This document shows, piece after piece, positions 1 through 9,448 of a stretch of DNA of 64,000 nt. The notes under the pieces were generated by a model, which saw only the letters and a list, made by a program, of their open reading frames with translations, did no database searches and was not told the DNA's origin. Where the stretch lies: the NCBI RefSeq assembly GCF_005503535.1, contig NZ_SCNN01000006.1:1-64000 (forward strand), in the 5' to 3' direction. Position 1 is the stretch's first letter. Each line of letters opens with the position of its first letter. Source of the DNA: Mesorhizobium comanense (GTDB taxonomy: Bacteria > Pseudomonadota > Alphaproteobacteria > Rhizobiales > Rhizobiaceae). The position numbers and the translations under genes are program-made.

Positions 1-40
1 ACGTCGGGTGTTACCCGGTCCTAAGGGCGGTCGCCTGCCG

Positions 41-75
41 CCGGGACTGCTGGCTGTGATGGGCCGCAGTCCCGG
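41..75. repeat. Inverted repeat (hairpin) at left edge
   Basis: CCGGGACTGC at 41-50 is perfectly complementary to GCAGTCCCGG at 66-75, with a 15-nt loop. There is no T-run on either side, so it may be a repeat element or part of the 3' region of a gene left of the window. No coding region is visible in 1-360; this hairpin and the larger inverted pair at 104-317 are all I see there. Confidence 0.5.
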
Positions 76-103
76 CCGCCAAACTACCCGATCCTGCTCA
101 AAC

Positions 104-317
104 AATCCTAGGGTGGAGCAGTCGCGAAGCGACGTCGCGGAGACCCTAGGATCCATGCCGTGAGTTGGCGGCCGTGCTCCAACAGCCGAGACTGACCGCT
201 GCTGGCGAGCTCATAAATCAGCGTAACATATTGATCCGTGGCGCTTTTTAACCGACGCCCCCGGCATGGATCCTAGGGTCTCCGCGACGGAGCTTCGCTC
301 CTGCTGCGCCCTAGGAT
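104..317. repeat. Intergenic inverted-repeat element (two ~55-bp arms)
   Basis: The arm at about 104-159 and the arm at about 262-317 are imperfect inverted copies. Both carry the core GCGGAGACCCTAGGATCCAT followed by GCC, and a gcgaagc palindromic segment. About 100 bp of non-coding DNA separates them. A related pair occurs at 46499-46730, so this is a dispersed family rather than a local hairpin. Confidence 0.7.
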
Positions 318-360
318 GACGACGTCGGGGGCTTCGTCGATTCGCGAACAGCATTGCCGC

Positions 361-534
361 TCAATCCCGCTTCGGCGTCACCGTCTTGGGCGTCGGATTG
401 TCCACGCTGTTCTCATTCACCTCGAAGGCCTTGCCTTCGACCTTCTTTTTCTTCAGCGCGTCGCCGGTCTTGGGCTGCGGTGGGCGCTTCGGATTGTCTT
501 TGCTGTTGTCGTTGATGTCGAACGCTCGGGTCAT
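361..534 (-). CDS. Small hypothetical protein with an internal duplicated motif
   Basis: Encodes about 57 residues, highly polar and rich in Lys, Asn and Asp, with no signal peptide or membrane segment. Two ATGs lie in tandem at 537 and 534. The strong AGGAGG at 546-541 sits 6 nt from the second and only 3 nt from the first, so 534 is preferred. The N-terminal stretch FDINDNSKDNP and the C-terminal stretch FEVNENSVDNP are an internal duplication with the pattern F-acidic-(I/V)-N-acidic-N-S-x-D-N-P. Function unknown; a small soluble, probably disordered protein. The good ribosome site and the conserved duplication argue that it is real. Confidence 0.6.
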   Translation of the reverse strand: MTRAFDINDNSKDNPKRPPQPKTGDALKKKKVEGKAFEVNENSVDNPTPKTVTPKRD

Positions 535-631
535 CATGGCCTCCTGTCGGGGAGACAATGTTCGATCGGGCGCGGGGTTCCGCCGGCGAGGCGCTCGACA
601 GGCCGGCGTCGCGCACCGCTGCCCGTAGGGT

Positions 632-820
632 CTAGCGCACCGACCCGGTGATCGTGCGGTCTACATCAGGAACGGATTTGCGGTCGTTGCCAGCCAGCGC
701 CGCGATGATCAGCAGGCTTGCCACGACGGGGACGAACAGGACGGCGACGCGGGCCTGTACATGGAGAATGGCACGCCATTCGCTGCTGCGCTTGTCGGGG
801 CTGTCGCTCATCATACTCAC
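632..820 (-). CDS. Small single-pass membrane protein, hypothetical
   Basis: Encodes up to 62 residues. A polar N-terminus is followed by one hydrophobic helix (residues about 22-44, VAVLFVPVVASLLIIAALAG) and a short charged tail. Possible starts are GTG at 820, ATG at 814 and ATG at 811. The G-rich stretch just upstream does not clearly choose between them; an ATG is more likely. It resembles many small rhizobial inner-membrane proteins of unknown role. No partner gene suggests a function. Confidence 0.45.
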   Translation of the reverse strand: MSMMSDSPDKRSSEWRAILHVQARVAVLFVPVVASLLIIAALAGNDRKSVPDVDRTITGSVR

Positions 821-995
821 TTTGATTTGGCCCCCCGGACCTCACATAGCCGTGAACCGTTAAACAACTCCTTCCGTATTCGTTAACGGCGACGCGATGG
901 GCGATGGTGCCAAGCCGCGTGTCTCGGCCGACACCTCCCTTCCTAGTTCCCGGTGGTCGTGCGATTCTGATCCCATGATTCGGGGAGGTCGGACG

Positions 996-1352
996 GTGAC
1001 GCTGTTTCGCACGGTCGCGTTGGCGGGGCTTGTCTGCGCCACTTCGGCCCAGGCCACGGATATGGCCTTCTTCGTCAAGAACATGCGCAAGGAAGCGGTC
1101 GCCATCGAACTTTTCAGCCGCGACCGCGAAACCGTCTGGCCGGGCAACGACAAAGTGTTCCTGATCGATCCGTCTTCCCGCAAGTCGATACCGATCACCT
1201 GCAATCAGGGCGAGCGCATCTGCTATGGCGCCTGGGTCGACGGCAACGACCAGATCTCCGCTGGCGTCGGCCCTGACAACGATCAGCCTTGCGACACCTG
1301 CTGTTTCACCTGCGTGGAACATTCGACCGAAACCATCGATCTGGTGCCGTGA
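996..1352 (+). CDS. Secreted six-cysteine protein, copy A
   Basis: A 118-residue protein with a signal peptide (LFRTVALAGLVCATSAQA, cleavage after AQA) and a mature domain of about 98 residues containing six cysteines. GTG at 996 is chosen because GGGGAGG at 982-988 lies 7 nt upstream; an in-frame ATG at 975 has no ribosome site. The mature part aligns without gaps to the protein at 3484-3855: about 53 of 98 positions are identical and all six Cys are shared. Shared motifs include VWPGN, ICYGAWVDG and a terminal IDLVP. Conserved Cys pairs suggest disulfides and an exported location. I do not recognise the family; function unknown. Confidence 0.75.
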   Translation: MTLFRTVALAGLVCATSAQATDMAFFVKNMRKEAVAIELFSRDRETVWPGNDKVFLIDPSSRKSIPITCNQGERICYGAWVDGNDQISAGVGPDNDQPCDTCCFTCVEHSTETIDLVP

Positions 1353-1379
1353 TGAAGGCCTGACGGCAGTGCCGGCGCG

Positions 1380-2888
1380 TCAGTCCGGCAGCCCGGCCTT
1401 CAGAAAACCGTCCACGAAATGCTCGCACGTCGCCTCGTCGCGAAACGGTTCCGTCATCACCCAGTGGCTGGTCGTGAAATGCGGATTTCCGACGAGGAAG
1501 AATTCGACCTCCGCGCGCGCCTCGTCGAGCCGGCCGAGCTGCGCAAGGCTTGCCGCCAGGAAGCGGCGTGAACTGGTACGGTAGGTCTCGTCGCGGCGCA
1601 GCGTCACCACCGCGGCCTCATAGTCGCGTGCCGCGTACTGCGCCTGGCCGAGTGTCAGAAAATACCAGCTCGCCGGATAGGGATTGAGCCGGAACGCCTT
1701 GCGGATCTGTTCGAGGGCCTCCTCGACATGTCCGGCCAGGGTGGTGATGTCGGACAGCGTCGCCCAGGCGTCGGCCTCGTTCGGATCGAGCGCGAAGGCC
1801 CTGGCGAATTCGGCGTCCGCCTCGTCGAAACTGCGCTCATAGGCGAGAAGGTTGCCGAGCACCCAGCGGCAGCCGGCATCGTTGGGGTCGATCGCCACCG
1901 CCTTGCGCGCCAGTTCCAGGGCGATGCGGCGGTTGGGGTCGATCGGCTCGCCCCAATGCACCCATCCCATCCAGTGGTTCATGGCAAGCCAGCGATAGGC
2001 CTCGGCATAGTCCGGGTCGAACGCGATCGCGCGCGTCAGCATCAGATGCGCTTTACGCGCCGCCTGCGGCGATTCGTCGATCAGCTTGCGCGCCCGCACG
2101 CACAAATCGTAAGCCTCCAGATTGGTGGGCCTGTTGCGGGCCGGTGGCGCCCGCAGCCGGCCGAGCAGCGCCTCCACGATCCTGGCCGTCACCTCGTCCT
2201 GCACGGCGAAGATATCTTCCAGCCCGCGGTCGAAGCGATCCGCCCACAGATGCTGTCCGCTCAGCGCATCGATCAGCTGCGCGTTGACGCGCACGCGCCC
2301 CGCGGCCCGCCTTGCACTGCCTTCCAGCAGATAGCGCACGCCGAGGTCGCGCGCTATCTCGCGCACGTCCGTCGCCTTGCCCTTGTAGGCAAAGGTCGAG
2401 TTGCGGGCGATGACGAACAGGCCCGAAGCCCGCGACAGGTCGGTGATCAGGTCTTCGGTCAGGCCGTCGACGAAGGAATCCTGCCCGGGATCGTCGCTGA
2501 GATTGACGAAGGGCAGCACGGCTATGGACGGCTTGTCGGGCAGCGGCAAGGCTTGCCGGCCGGCGCCCGCGAGCTCTTCGATGGCGCCCGTGAAGCGATA
2601 GCCGACGCGCGGAACCGTGGTGATCCATTCGCCGCCCCCGGCCGGCGCGCCGAGCAGCTTGCGCAACTGCGCGATCTGCACGGTGAGGTTGCCTTCCTCG
2701 ACCGCCGTGCCCGGCCATGCCGCGTCCATCAATTCGCTCTTGCCGAGGATCTCGCCCGGCCGCCCGACGAGCGCGGAAAGCAGCTTCAGCCCGCGATAGC
2801 CGACGGCGACGGGATCATCGTTCCGAAGCAGGGTTCCCGCATCCGGATCAAGCACGAACGGACCAAAGGCAAAGCGCGATCCCTGCAT
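1380..2888 (-). CDS. Winged-helix transcriptional regulator with TolB-like and TPR domains
   Basis: A 502-residue protein. Residues 1-102 form an OmpR/CadC-type winged helix (ending in the WITTVPRVGYRF signature). Residues about 120-255 form a TolB/FlgO-like domain beginning SIAVLPFVNLSDD. Residues about 270-470 are tetratricopeptide repeats. Unlike CadC, no membrane helix separates the DNA-binding and sensor parts, so it is probably cytoplasmic. The start at 2888 is chosen because the winged-helix domain begins right there (FAFGPFVLD); an in-frame extension to 2951 adds an unrelated stretch. This architecture is common in rhizobia with mostly unknown targets. It stands between the two paralogous six-Cys genes, facing the opposite way to both. 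Confidence 0.85.
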   Translation of the reverse strand: MQGSRFAFGPFVLDPDAGTLLRNDDPVAVGYRGLKLLSALVGRPGEILGKSELMDAAWPGTAVEEGNLTVQIAQLRKLLGAPAGGGEWITTVPRVGYRFTGAIEELAGAGRQALPLPDKPSIAVLPFVNLSDDPGQDSFVDGLTEDLITDLSRASGLFVIARNSTFAYKGKATDVREIARDLGVRYLLEGSARRAAGRVRVNAQLIDALSGQHLWADRFDRGLEDIFAVQDEVTARIVEALLGRLRAPPARNRPTNLEAYDLCVRARKLIDESPQAARKAHLMLTRAIAFDPDYAEAYRWLAMNHWMGWVHWGEPIDPNRRIALELARKAVAIDPNDAGCRWVLGNLLAYERSFDEADAEFARAFALDPNEADAWATLSDITTLAGHVEEALEQIRKAFRLNPYPASWYFLTLGQAQYAARDYEAAVVTLRRDETYRTSSRRFLAASLAQLGRLDEARAEVEFFLVGNPHFTTSHWVMTEPFRDEATCEHFVDGFLKAGLPD

Positions 2889-2935
2889 CGGCGCATCTAT
2901 AGAGCAATTTCGCGAAACCTGTGAAGCACTCCGCG

Positions 2936-2973
2936 CCCGGAACCGCGCCAAAACAGGGGGTTAGGCCAGCCGG
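2936..2973. repeat. Copy of dispersed intergenic repeat (GGAACCGCGCCAAAACA type)
   Basis: This stretch upstream of the winged-helix regulator matches the reverse complement of 43356-43392 at about 33 of 37 positions. It is a short non-coding element dispersed in the genome. Confidence 0.6.
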
Positions 2974-3107
2974 CCGGGTCGCCGCGCGGTGCCTTTTGGA
3001 ACTTTTGAGAACTATTTGGGCGGCCTTAATTACGGCGCCGCCTCCATCGCGCAGAATGCCATCTCTTTCAGGTCCAGGGCCTTCGGCCCCAACCCATGGA
3101 GGTTGAG

Positions 3108-3365
3108 ATGAACGATATGATGATTGCATCGGCTCCCTGCAACGCCGTGCGGGCGGGAATGCCGGCCAGCTGCGTCCCGGCGCCGCGCCAGGACTACGGT
3201 CTCGCGGCCTTGCGCAACCGCTTGGTCGCCTGGCGTGAACGGACACGCTTCCGCTGGCAGCTGAAGCAGATGGCGCAGACCAGCCCGCATCTGATCGACG
3301 ACATCGGACTGACCCGGCAACAGGCCGAGGCCGAGATTGCCAAGCTGCCCTTCTGGCAGCGATGA
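3108..3365 (+). CDS. DUF1127 small protein
   Basis: An 85-residue protein. The C-terminal half has the DUF1127 (YjiS-like) pattern: an Arg-rich amphipathic segment (LRNRLVAWRERTRFRWQL) followed by LIDDIGLTRQQAEAEIAKLPFW. The start at 3108 is supported by GGAGG at 3098-3102, 5 nt upstream. Small DUF1127 proteins in Agrobacterium have been linked to RNA turnover and to phosphate and carbon metabolism, but no role can be assigned here. The 40-residue N-terminal extension is longer than in minimal 45-50 residue members and contains two cysteines. Confidence 0.8.
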   Translation: MNDMMIASAPCNAVRAGMPASCVPAPRQDYGLAALRNRLVAWRERTRFRWQLKQMAQTSPHLIDDIGLTRQQAEAEIAKLPFWQR

Positions 3366-3483
3366 GGCGAAATCGCGCGCTGGACAGGGGAAGGATTTTT
3401 GCCGTCCTCCCTTTAGCGCGCGCCCGCGCCATGCCATGATCCCCGGATCGGCCGTGGGGGCCGATTCTTCATCGGGGGTTTCC

Positions 3484-3855
3484 ATGTCTATCCTATCAGC
3501 GCGCCGGCTTGCCGCTGCCATTTCGCTCGCCGTCCTGTCCGTGTCTTCCGCCCATGCCGGCGACGTCACCTTCCAGATCAAGAACAGCCATCCCAACGCC
3601 ATGCGCATCGAGCTCTACAGCCAGGACCGCGACTATGTCTGGCCGGGCAATGGCAAGGATTTCTATATCGATGACGGCGAGACCAAGCAGCTGCCGATCT
3701 CCTGCAACGAGGGTGAATCGATCTGCTACGGCGCCTGGGTCGACGGCGACGAAGGCACCTATTGGGGTGTCGGCCCCGGCAACAAGGAAAAGTGCGAGGA
3801 CTGCTGCTACACCTGCAGCGGCGGGCAGACCGAAGAGATCGATCTGGTACCCTGA
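3484..3855 (+). CDS. Secreted six-cysteine protein, copy B
   Basis: A 123-residue protein with a signal peptide (LAAAISLAVLSVSSAHA, cleavage before GDVTF) and a 98-residue mature part with six Cys at the same positions as the protein at 996-1352. It keeps VWPGN, ICYGAWVDG, the CxxCCxxC-like cluster CEDCCYTC and the terminal IDLVP. The pair is a clear paralogous duplication about 2.1 kb apart with two unrelated genes between. Exported location is inferred from the signal peptide. Function unknown. Confidence 0.75.
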   Translation: MSILSARRLAAAISLAVLSVSSAHAGDVTFQIKNSHPNAMRIELYSQDRDYVWPGNGKDFYIDDGETKQLPISCNEGESICYGAWVDGDEGTYWGVGPGNKEKCEDCCYTCSGGQTEEIDLVP

Positions 3856-3960
3856 CCGGTTTGCCAGCTTGACGGTCTTCGTCAGGCGGCCTTAGCCTGC
3901 TTGCCTACCCAAGGCACGCCGCGGTGGACGCGACGTGCCCCAGGCAACAGGAGCACAGTC

Positions 3961-4587
3961 ATGGCCGGAATGGTCGAGAGCGACAAGATCGACGTCGGGT
4001 TTTCCGGCAAGCGCTGCATCCATTCGCGCAATTGCGTGCTCGGCGACCCGCACGTCTTCGTGCCGAACGCGCCGGGGCAATGGATCCACCCCGACGCGGC
4101 CAGTGTCGAGAAGGTCGTCGCCCTCGCCGAAAACTGCCCCTCGGGCGCCATCACCTACCAGCGCAAGGATGGCGGCCCGCAGGAAAAGCCGCCGGTGGTC
4201 AACACGGTGCGCGTGCGCGAAAACGGTCCGCTCGCGGTCCATGCCGAGATCGTGCTCGGCGACGAGACGTTCTTCCGCGCCACGCTCTGCCGCTGCGGCG
4301 CCTCTGAAAACAAGCCGTTCTGCGACAACAGCCATATCAAGGCCGGCTTCACCGCCACCGGCGAACCGGCGCTGAAGGACACGCCGGCCCTGGAAGCCCG
4401 CAACGGGCCGCTGAAAGTGACGCCGACAAGGAACGGCCCGCTGAAGCTGGAAGGCAACCTCGAAATCGTCACCGGCACCGGCCACACGGTCGAGCGCACA
4501 CGGACCGCTTTCCTGTGCCGCTGCGGCCATTCGGCCAACAAGCCGTTTTGTGACGGCAGCCACAAGAAGGCTGGGTTTGAGGGCTAA
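3961..4587 (+). CDS. CDGSH-type iron-sulfur protein with N-terminal Fer4-like domain
   Basis: A 208-residue soluble protein. The N-terminal third resembles the (4Fe-4S) mono-cluster domain (Fer4_19/DUF1271), with Cys19, Cys25 and Cys59. Two CDGSH domains follow: CRCGASENKPFCDNSH (Cys110, Cys112, Cys121, His125) and CRCGHSANKPFCDGSH (Cys186, Cys188, Cys197, His201). Each has the three-Cys one-His ligand set of mitoNEET-like 2Fe-2S clusters; the first has Asn in place of the usual Gly. AGGAG about 8 nt upstream supports the ATG at 3961. Likely a redox or cluster-transfer protein; the substrate is unknown. Confidence 0.88.
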   Translation: MAGMVESDKIDVGFSGKRCIHSRNCVLGDPHVFVPNAPGQWIHPDAASVEKVVALAENCPSGAITYQRKDGGPQEKPPVVNTVRVRENGPLAVHAEIVLGDETFFRATLCRCGASENKPFCDNSHIKAGFTATGEPALKDTPALEARNGPLKVTPTRNGPLKLEGNLEIVTGTGHTVERTRTAFLCRCGHSANKPFCDGSHKKAGFEG

Positions 4588-4612
4588 GCAGTAGCGAAGG
4601 TTGGCGTTCCTT

Positions 4613-4646
4613 CACCCCCCTCTGTCCTACAGGGCAGAGGGGGGTG
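4613..4646. repeat. GC-rich hairpin between CDGSH gene and hydantoinase gene
   Basis: CACCCCCCTCTG at 4613-4624 is perfectly complementary to CAGAGGGGGGTG at 4635-4646 with a 10-nt loop. It follows the CDGSH stop by about 25 bp and could help end transcription, but there is no T-run after it. Confidence 0.6.
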
Positions 4647-4769
4647 CTGTCCCGCCAGCCTTGCCTCGTGCGCCACGACAACCACGCCATCGTGGCCCAG
4701 CGCTCGCGGCTTTATCGACCGGCCCGTATCGGCTAAGGGCAGGGCAGATAAATCGGACCGCCACAAGAA

Positions 4770-6812
4770 ATGACCGCCAAGACCAAGCCAAAACCACTCT
4801 TCCTCGGCATCGACACCGGCGGCACCTACACGGATGCCGTGCTGTGGTCCGAGACCGAAGGCCCGCAGGAGGGACCGAACAAGGGCAAGGTGCTGGCCAA
4901 GGCCAAGGCGCTGACGACCCGGCATGACCTGGCTGTCGGCATTTCGGGCGCCGTCGACGCGGTGCTGGAGAAGGCCGGCACCGATCCGGCGGCCATAAAG
5001 CTGGTTTCCATGTCGACGACGCTTGCCACCAATGCGCTGGTCGAAGGCCAGGGCGGCCGCGTGGCGCTGGTGATGATCGGCTTTTCCGAGGCCGACCTCG
5101 CCCGCGACGGACTGAAGACCGCGCTCGGCACCGACCCGGTGGTGTTCTGCCCCGGCGGTCACGACGTGCACGGCAATGCGGCGAAGCTCGACCTGTCCGG
5201 ACTGGAGGCGGTGCTGCCCGAACTCGGCGCGTCGGTGTCCGGCTTTGCCGTCTGCGCCTATTTCGCCACCCGCAATCCCGCGCACGAGATCGCGGCGCGT
5301 GAACTGATCCGCGAGAAGACCGGTCTGCCGGTCACCGCAAGCCATGAGCTGTCGGCCAAGCTCGGCGGCCCGCGCCGGGCGCTGACGACGCTGCTCAACG
5401 CGCGGCTGATCTCGATGATCGACCGGCTGGTCGCGGCCACCGAGGGCTTTCTGGCGGAGCGGAACATAGCCGCCCCGCTGATGGTGGTGCGCGGCGACGG
5501 CGCGCTGGTGTCGGCGGCGTTTGCCCGCCAGAGGCCGATCGAGACGATCCTCTCGGGCCCCGCGGCTAGCCTGGTCGGCGCCCGCCACATGACCGGGCTC
5601 GACAATGCCATGGTCTCCGACATTGGCGGCACCACGACAGACGTTGCCGTGCTAGACGGGGGCCGTCCCCGGCTCGATCCCGAAGGCGCCACCGTCGGCG
5701 GCTTCCGCACCATGGTCGAAGCCGTGGCCATGCGCACCTTCGGCCTTGGCGGCGATTCCGAAGTGACGCTGGAAGATGGCGCGCTCAACCCGAAGATCCT
5801 GCTTGGCCCGCGCCGCCTGGTGCCGTTGGCGCTGGCAGGCATGGTGCATGGCGAGGCCGTCAGATCCGAGCTCGAACGCCAGCTCAGGGCGCCCAACCCC
5901 GGCCGCATGGATGGCCGTTTCGCGGTGCGCACCGGCGTGCCGGACAGGCTCGCCGCCGGCCTGACCGCGCCGGAGGCGAAACTCTACGAGGCGATCGGCG
6001 CGATACCGCTGGCGCTGGACAGGCTGCTGACGTCGAACGCCCAGAACGCCACCTTGAACCGCCTGGTGTCGCGCGGTCTGGTGCATATCTCGGGTTTCAC
6101 CCCGTCGGACGCAGCGCATGTGCTGGGCAAGCAGGCGAACTGGGACGCCGCAACAGCCCGGCTCGGCGCTGAACTCTTCGCCCGCAAGCGCGATGGCCGC
6201 GGCCAGGCGATAGCGTCCTCGCCAGAGGCGATCTGCGAGCGCGTGCTGGTGACGCTGACGCGCTGGTCGGCCGAATACATATTGGAAACCGCCTTCGCCG
6301 AGGACGGGCTGGACGGCGCCGCGACGGTGGCGCATGCGCTGGTGCAGCGCGCCGTCGATGCCCATCCCGGCATCGCCCGGCTTAGCGTCGCGCTCGATCG
6401 CCCGGTCATCGGGCTGGGCGCTTCGGCGCCGCTGCACTATGCCGGTCTCGCGCCGCTGGTTGGCAATGAGTGCGTGGTGCCTCGCGACACCGATGTCGCC
6501 AACGCGCTCGGCGCCGTCGTCGGCCAGGTCCGGGTCTCGGCCGAGGCGCGGGTCAGCCAGCCCAAGGAGGGGCTGTTCCGGCTTGCCTCGGGCGAAACGG
6601 TGCGTGATTTCCTCGACGAGGCGGCGGCGATCGCGGCCGCCGAGGCCGATGTGCGGGCGATCGCCGCCCAGCGCGCCCGCGATGCCGGCACCGACAGCGC
6701 CGAGATCGATGTCGCGACCGAGTTCCGGGTCTCGACCGTCGAAGCCCAGCGCATGTTCATCGAGGCGCATGTCGTGGCCGTCGCCTCGGGACGGCCGAGG
6801 ATCGCGGTGTAG
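4770..6812 (+). CDS. Hydantoinase/oxoprolinase family protein (HyuA-like)
   Basis: A 680-residue cytoplasmic protein. The N-terminal Hydant_A_N domain begins with the ATPase-type phosphate motif GIDTGGTYTD (residues about 13-22). The Hydantoinase_A domain carries the second phosphate motif SDIGGTTTDVAVLDGG (about residues 284-299). The family includes HyuA subunits of ATP-dependent N-methylhydantoinases, 5-oxoprolinases and acetone carboxylase beta subunits. HyuA normally needs a HyuB partner, and none is adjacent, so the substrate is uncertain. No strong ribosome site precedes the ATG at 4770. The gene stands alone between two hairpin-rich intergenic regions. Confidence 0.85.
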   Translation: MTAKTKPKPLFLGIDTGGTYTDAVLWSETEGPQEGPNKGKVLAKAKALTTRHDLAVGISGAVDAVLEKAGTDPAAIKLVSMSTTLATNALVEGQGGRVALVMIGFSEADLARDGLKTALGTDPVVFCPGGHDVHGNAAKLDLSGLEAVLPELGASVSGFAVCAYFATRNPAHEIAARELIREKTGLPVTASHELSAKLGGPRRALTTLLNARLISMIDRLVAATEGFLAERNIAAPLMVVRGDGALVSAAFARQRPIETILSGPAASLVGARHMTGLDNAMVSDIGGTTTDVAVLDGGRPRLDPEGATVGGFRTMVEAVAMRTFGLGGDSEVTLEDGALNPKILLGPRRLVPLALAGMVHGEAVRSELERQLRAPNPGRMDGRFAVRTGVPDRLAAGLTAPEAKLYEAIGAIPLALDRLLTSNAQNATLNRLVSRGLVHISGFTPSDAAHVLGKQANWDAATARLGAELFARKRDGRGQAIASSPEAICERVLVTLTRWSAEYILETAFAEDGLDGAATVAHALVQRAVDAHPGIARLSVALDRPVIGLGASAPLHYAGLAPLVGNECVVPRDTDVANALGAVVGQVRVSAEARVSQPKEGLFRLASGETVRDFLDEAAAIAAAEADVRAIAAQRARDAGTDSAEIDVATEFRVSTVEAQRMFIEAHVVAVASGRPRIAV

Positions 6813-6823
6813 CGCCCCCCATT

Positions 6824-7004
6824 CCTTCTCCCCGTTTCACGGGGAAAAGGTGCCCGAAGGGCGGATGAGGGGCGGCGCCGACATATGTTCTGGTCTCTTT
6901 CGATGGTCTATCGACAGATCGACGCGTGCTAATTGTGAGCGCTGCGCCGCCCCTCATCCGGCTGCCGCCACCTTCTCCCCGTGAACGGGGAGAAGGCATC
7001 GTTC
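6824..7004. repeat. Paired palindromic repeat (CCTTCTCCCCGT type)
   Basis: Two inverted copies lie between the hydantoinase and glcB genes, at about 6824-6878 and 6946-7004. Each contains its own hairpin: CCTTCTCCCCGT at 6971-6982 pairs perfectly with ACGGGGAGAAGG at 6985-6996, and the left copy has an imperfect version at 6824-6850. Each also carries a GGATGAGGGGCGGCG tail. This is a common class of rhizobial intergenic element. Confidence 0.75.
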
Positions 7005-7079
7005 ACCCTAAGCCGAATTGACCCGGCAACCCCAAACATGCCAAAGGCCCGGCAAAGCCTTTGATCTGGAGAAACCCTG

Positions 7080-9245
7080 ATGACCGATCGCGTCGAGATC
7101 GCCGGATTGCGGATTGCCCGCGAGCTCAATGACTTCGTCGCCGACGAAGCTTTGCCCGGCACCGGCATCGATCCGGAAAAATTCTGGACCGGCTTCTCCG
7201 CCATCGTGCATGACCTCGCGCCGAAGAACCGGGCGCTGCTCGCTAAGCGCGACGCCATGCAGGAAAAGCTCGATGGCTGGTACCGCGCCAACGGCGCGCC
7301 GATCGACATGGAGACCTACAAGGCTTTCCTGAGGCAGATCGGCTATCTCGTGCCCGAAGGCCTCGCCTTCTCGGTCAGCACCGAAAATGTCGATCCCGAG
7401 ATCGCCGTCGTGGCCGGGCCGCAGCTCGTCGTGCCGGTGATGAATGCGCGCTATGCGCTCAACGCCGCCAACGCCCGCTGGGGCTCGCTCTATGACGCGC
7501 TCTACGGCACCGACGCCATTCCCGAGACCGGCGGCGCGGAAAAGGGCAAGGGGTTCAATCCGGCGCGCGGCGCCAGGGTGATCGCCTGGGCCAAGGACTT
7601 TCTCGACCAGTCGGTCCCGTTGACCTCCGGCAAATGGGCCGGGGTGAACGGCCTTTCGGTTGCCAATGGCGCGCTGAAGCTCAGCGCCGGCGCCGGTTCG
7701 ACGACGCTGGCCGACCCCAGGCAGTTCGCCGGTTATCGCGGTGACGCCGCCAACCCGCAGGCCGTGCTGCTGGTGAAGAACGGGCTGCACATCGAAATCG
7801 TCATCGACCGCGACAACCAGATCGGCCGCACCGATCCGGCCGGCATTGCCGACGTCATCCTGGAATCGGCGCTGACCACGATCCAGGATTGCGAGGATTC
7901 GGTCGCGGCGGTGGATGCGCAGGACAAGGTCGTCGTCTACCGCAACTGGCTCGGCCTGATGAAAGGCGATCTCGCGGAGGAGATCACCAAGGGCGGCAAG
8001 AGTTTCGTGCGCAAGCTCAACCCCGACCGCGCCTACACCGCGCCGGCCGGCGGCACGCTCACCGTGCCCGGCCGTTCGCTGATGCTGGTCAGGAATGTCG
8101 GTCACCTCATGACCAATCCGGCGATCCTGGATCGCGACGGCCACGAAGTGCCGGAAGGCATCATGGATGCCGCCGTCACCGCATTGATCGCGCTGCATGA
8201 TGTCGGCGAAAACGGCCGCCGCGCCAATTCCCGGGCAGGCTCGATGTATGTCGTCAAGCCGAAGATGCACGGCCCGGAGGAAGTCGCCTTCGCCGTCGAG
8301 ATCTTCGACCGGGTCGAAGCGCTGCTCGGCATGGCGAAGAACACCATCAAGATGGGCATCATGGACGAGGAGCGGCGTACCACCGTCAACCTCAAGGAAG
8401 CGATCCGCGCGGCGCGCGAGCGCGTGGTGTTCATCAACACCGGCTTCCTGGACCGCACCGGCGACGAGATACACACCTCGATGGAAGCCGGCCCGATGAT
8501 CCGCAAGGGCGACATGAAGCAGGCCGCATGGATCTCAGCCTATGAAGCCTGGAACGTCGACACCGGCCTGGAATGCGGTCTCGCCGGCCACGCGCAGATC
8601 GGCAAGGGCATGTGGGCGATGCCCGACCTCATGGCGGCGATGCTGGTCGAGAAGATCGCGCACCCAAAGGCCGGCGCCAACACCGCCTGGGTGCCGTCGC
8701 CGACGGCGGCGACCCTGCACGCCACGCACTATCATAAGGTCGACGTGCATGCCGTGCAGGCGGCGCTGAAGAGCCGGCCGAAGGCGAAGCTCGACGACAT
8801 TCTTTCCGTGCCGGTCGCGGTGCGGCCGAACTGGACGCCGGACGAGATCCAGCGCGAGCTCGACAACAATGCGCAAGGCATACTCGGCTACGTCGTGCGC
8901 TGGATCGACCAGGGCGTCGGCTGTTCGAAAGTGCCCGACATCAACGATGTCGGCCTGATGGAAGACCGCGCCACGCTGCGCATCTCCTCGCAGCACATCG
9001 CCAACTGGCTGCGCCACAAAGTGTGCTCGGAAATCCAGGTGCGCGATTCGCTGCAGCGCATGGCGGCAATCGTCGACCGCCAGAATGTCGGCGACCCGCT
9101 CTACCGCCCGATGGCTCCGGACTTCGACAATTCCATTGCCTTCCAGGCCGCCTGCGACCTCGTGTTCAAGGGCACCAGCCAGCCCAACGGCTATACGGAA
9201 CCGGTGCTGCATAAGCGGCGGCTGGAGTTGAAGGCGCAGGGCTGA
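7080..9245 (+). CDS. glcB: Malate synthase G
   Basis: A 721-residue protein, the normal length for the monomeric G isoform. It condenses glyoxylate and acetyl-CoA to malate in the glyoxylate bypass. Signatures include [50 protein letters not shown] and the C-terminal [19 protein letters not shown], whose MED aspartate corresponds to the catalytic base of E. coli GlcB. GGAG lies about 10 nt before the ATG at 7080. Isocitrate lyase is not in the window. The gene is monocistronic, with a palindromic repeat upstream. Confidence 0.97.
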   Translation: MTDRVEIAGLRIARELNDFVADEALPGTGIDPEKFWTGFSAIVHDLAPKNRALLAKRDAMQEKLDGWYRANGAPIDMETYKAFLRQIGYLVPEGLAFSVSTENVDPEIAVVAGPQLVVPVMNARYALNAANARWGSLYDALYGTDAIPETGGAEKGKGFNPARGARVIAWAKDFLDQSVPLTSGKWAGVNGLSVANGALKLSAGAGSTTLADPRQFAGYRGDAANPQAVLLVKNGLHIEIVIDRDNQIGRTDPAGIADVILESALTTIQDCEDSVAAVDAQDKVVVYRNWLGLMKGDLAEEITKGGKSFVRKLNPDRAYTAPAGGTLTVPGRSLMLVRNVGHLMTNPAILDRDGHEVPEGIMDAAVTALIALHDVGENGRRANSRAGSMYVVKPKMHGPEEVAFAVEIFDRVEALLGMAKNTIKMGIMDEERRTTVNLKEAIRAARERVVFINTGFLDRTGDEIHTSMEAGPMIRKGDMKQAAWISAYEAWNVDTGLECGLAGHAQIGKGMWAMPDLMAAMLVEKIAHPKAGANTAWVPSPTAATLHATHYHKVDVHAVQAALKSRPKAKLDDILSVPVAVRPNWTPDEIQRELDNNAQGILGYVVRWIDQGVGCSKVPDINDVGLMEDRATLRISSQHIANWLRHKVCSEIQVRDSLQRMAAIVDRQNVGDPLYRPMAPDFDNSIAFQAACDLVFKGTSQPNGYTEPVLHKRRLELKAQG

Positions 9246-9448
9246 GGTTCGCTAAGACCGCACCTTGTTGAGGTGATACTGCGGGCGCGCCGATCCGTCG
9301 GCGTGTTGGTGGTTGCTCGCGGCCTGCCCATTTCACGTGGTTTTGATGAGAAGCGCCGGCCTAAGAGGACGGGTCGCATACCAAATCCGTATCACCGCAG
9401 AAAATCCCATGATAATTCTAGGCGAATGTTTGGATTTGGGGGGCAGGA

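Noticed and set aside
4613..4646. Hairpin called as an intrinsic terminator
   Set aside because: The stem is strong but no T-run follows on either strand, so it is listed as a repeat only.
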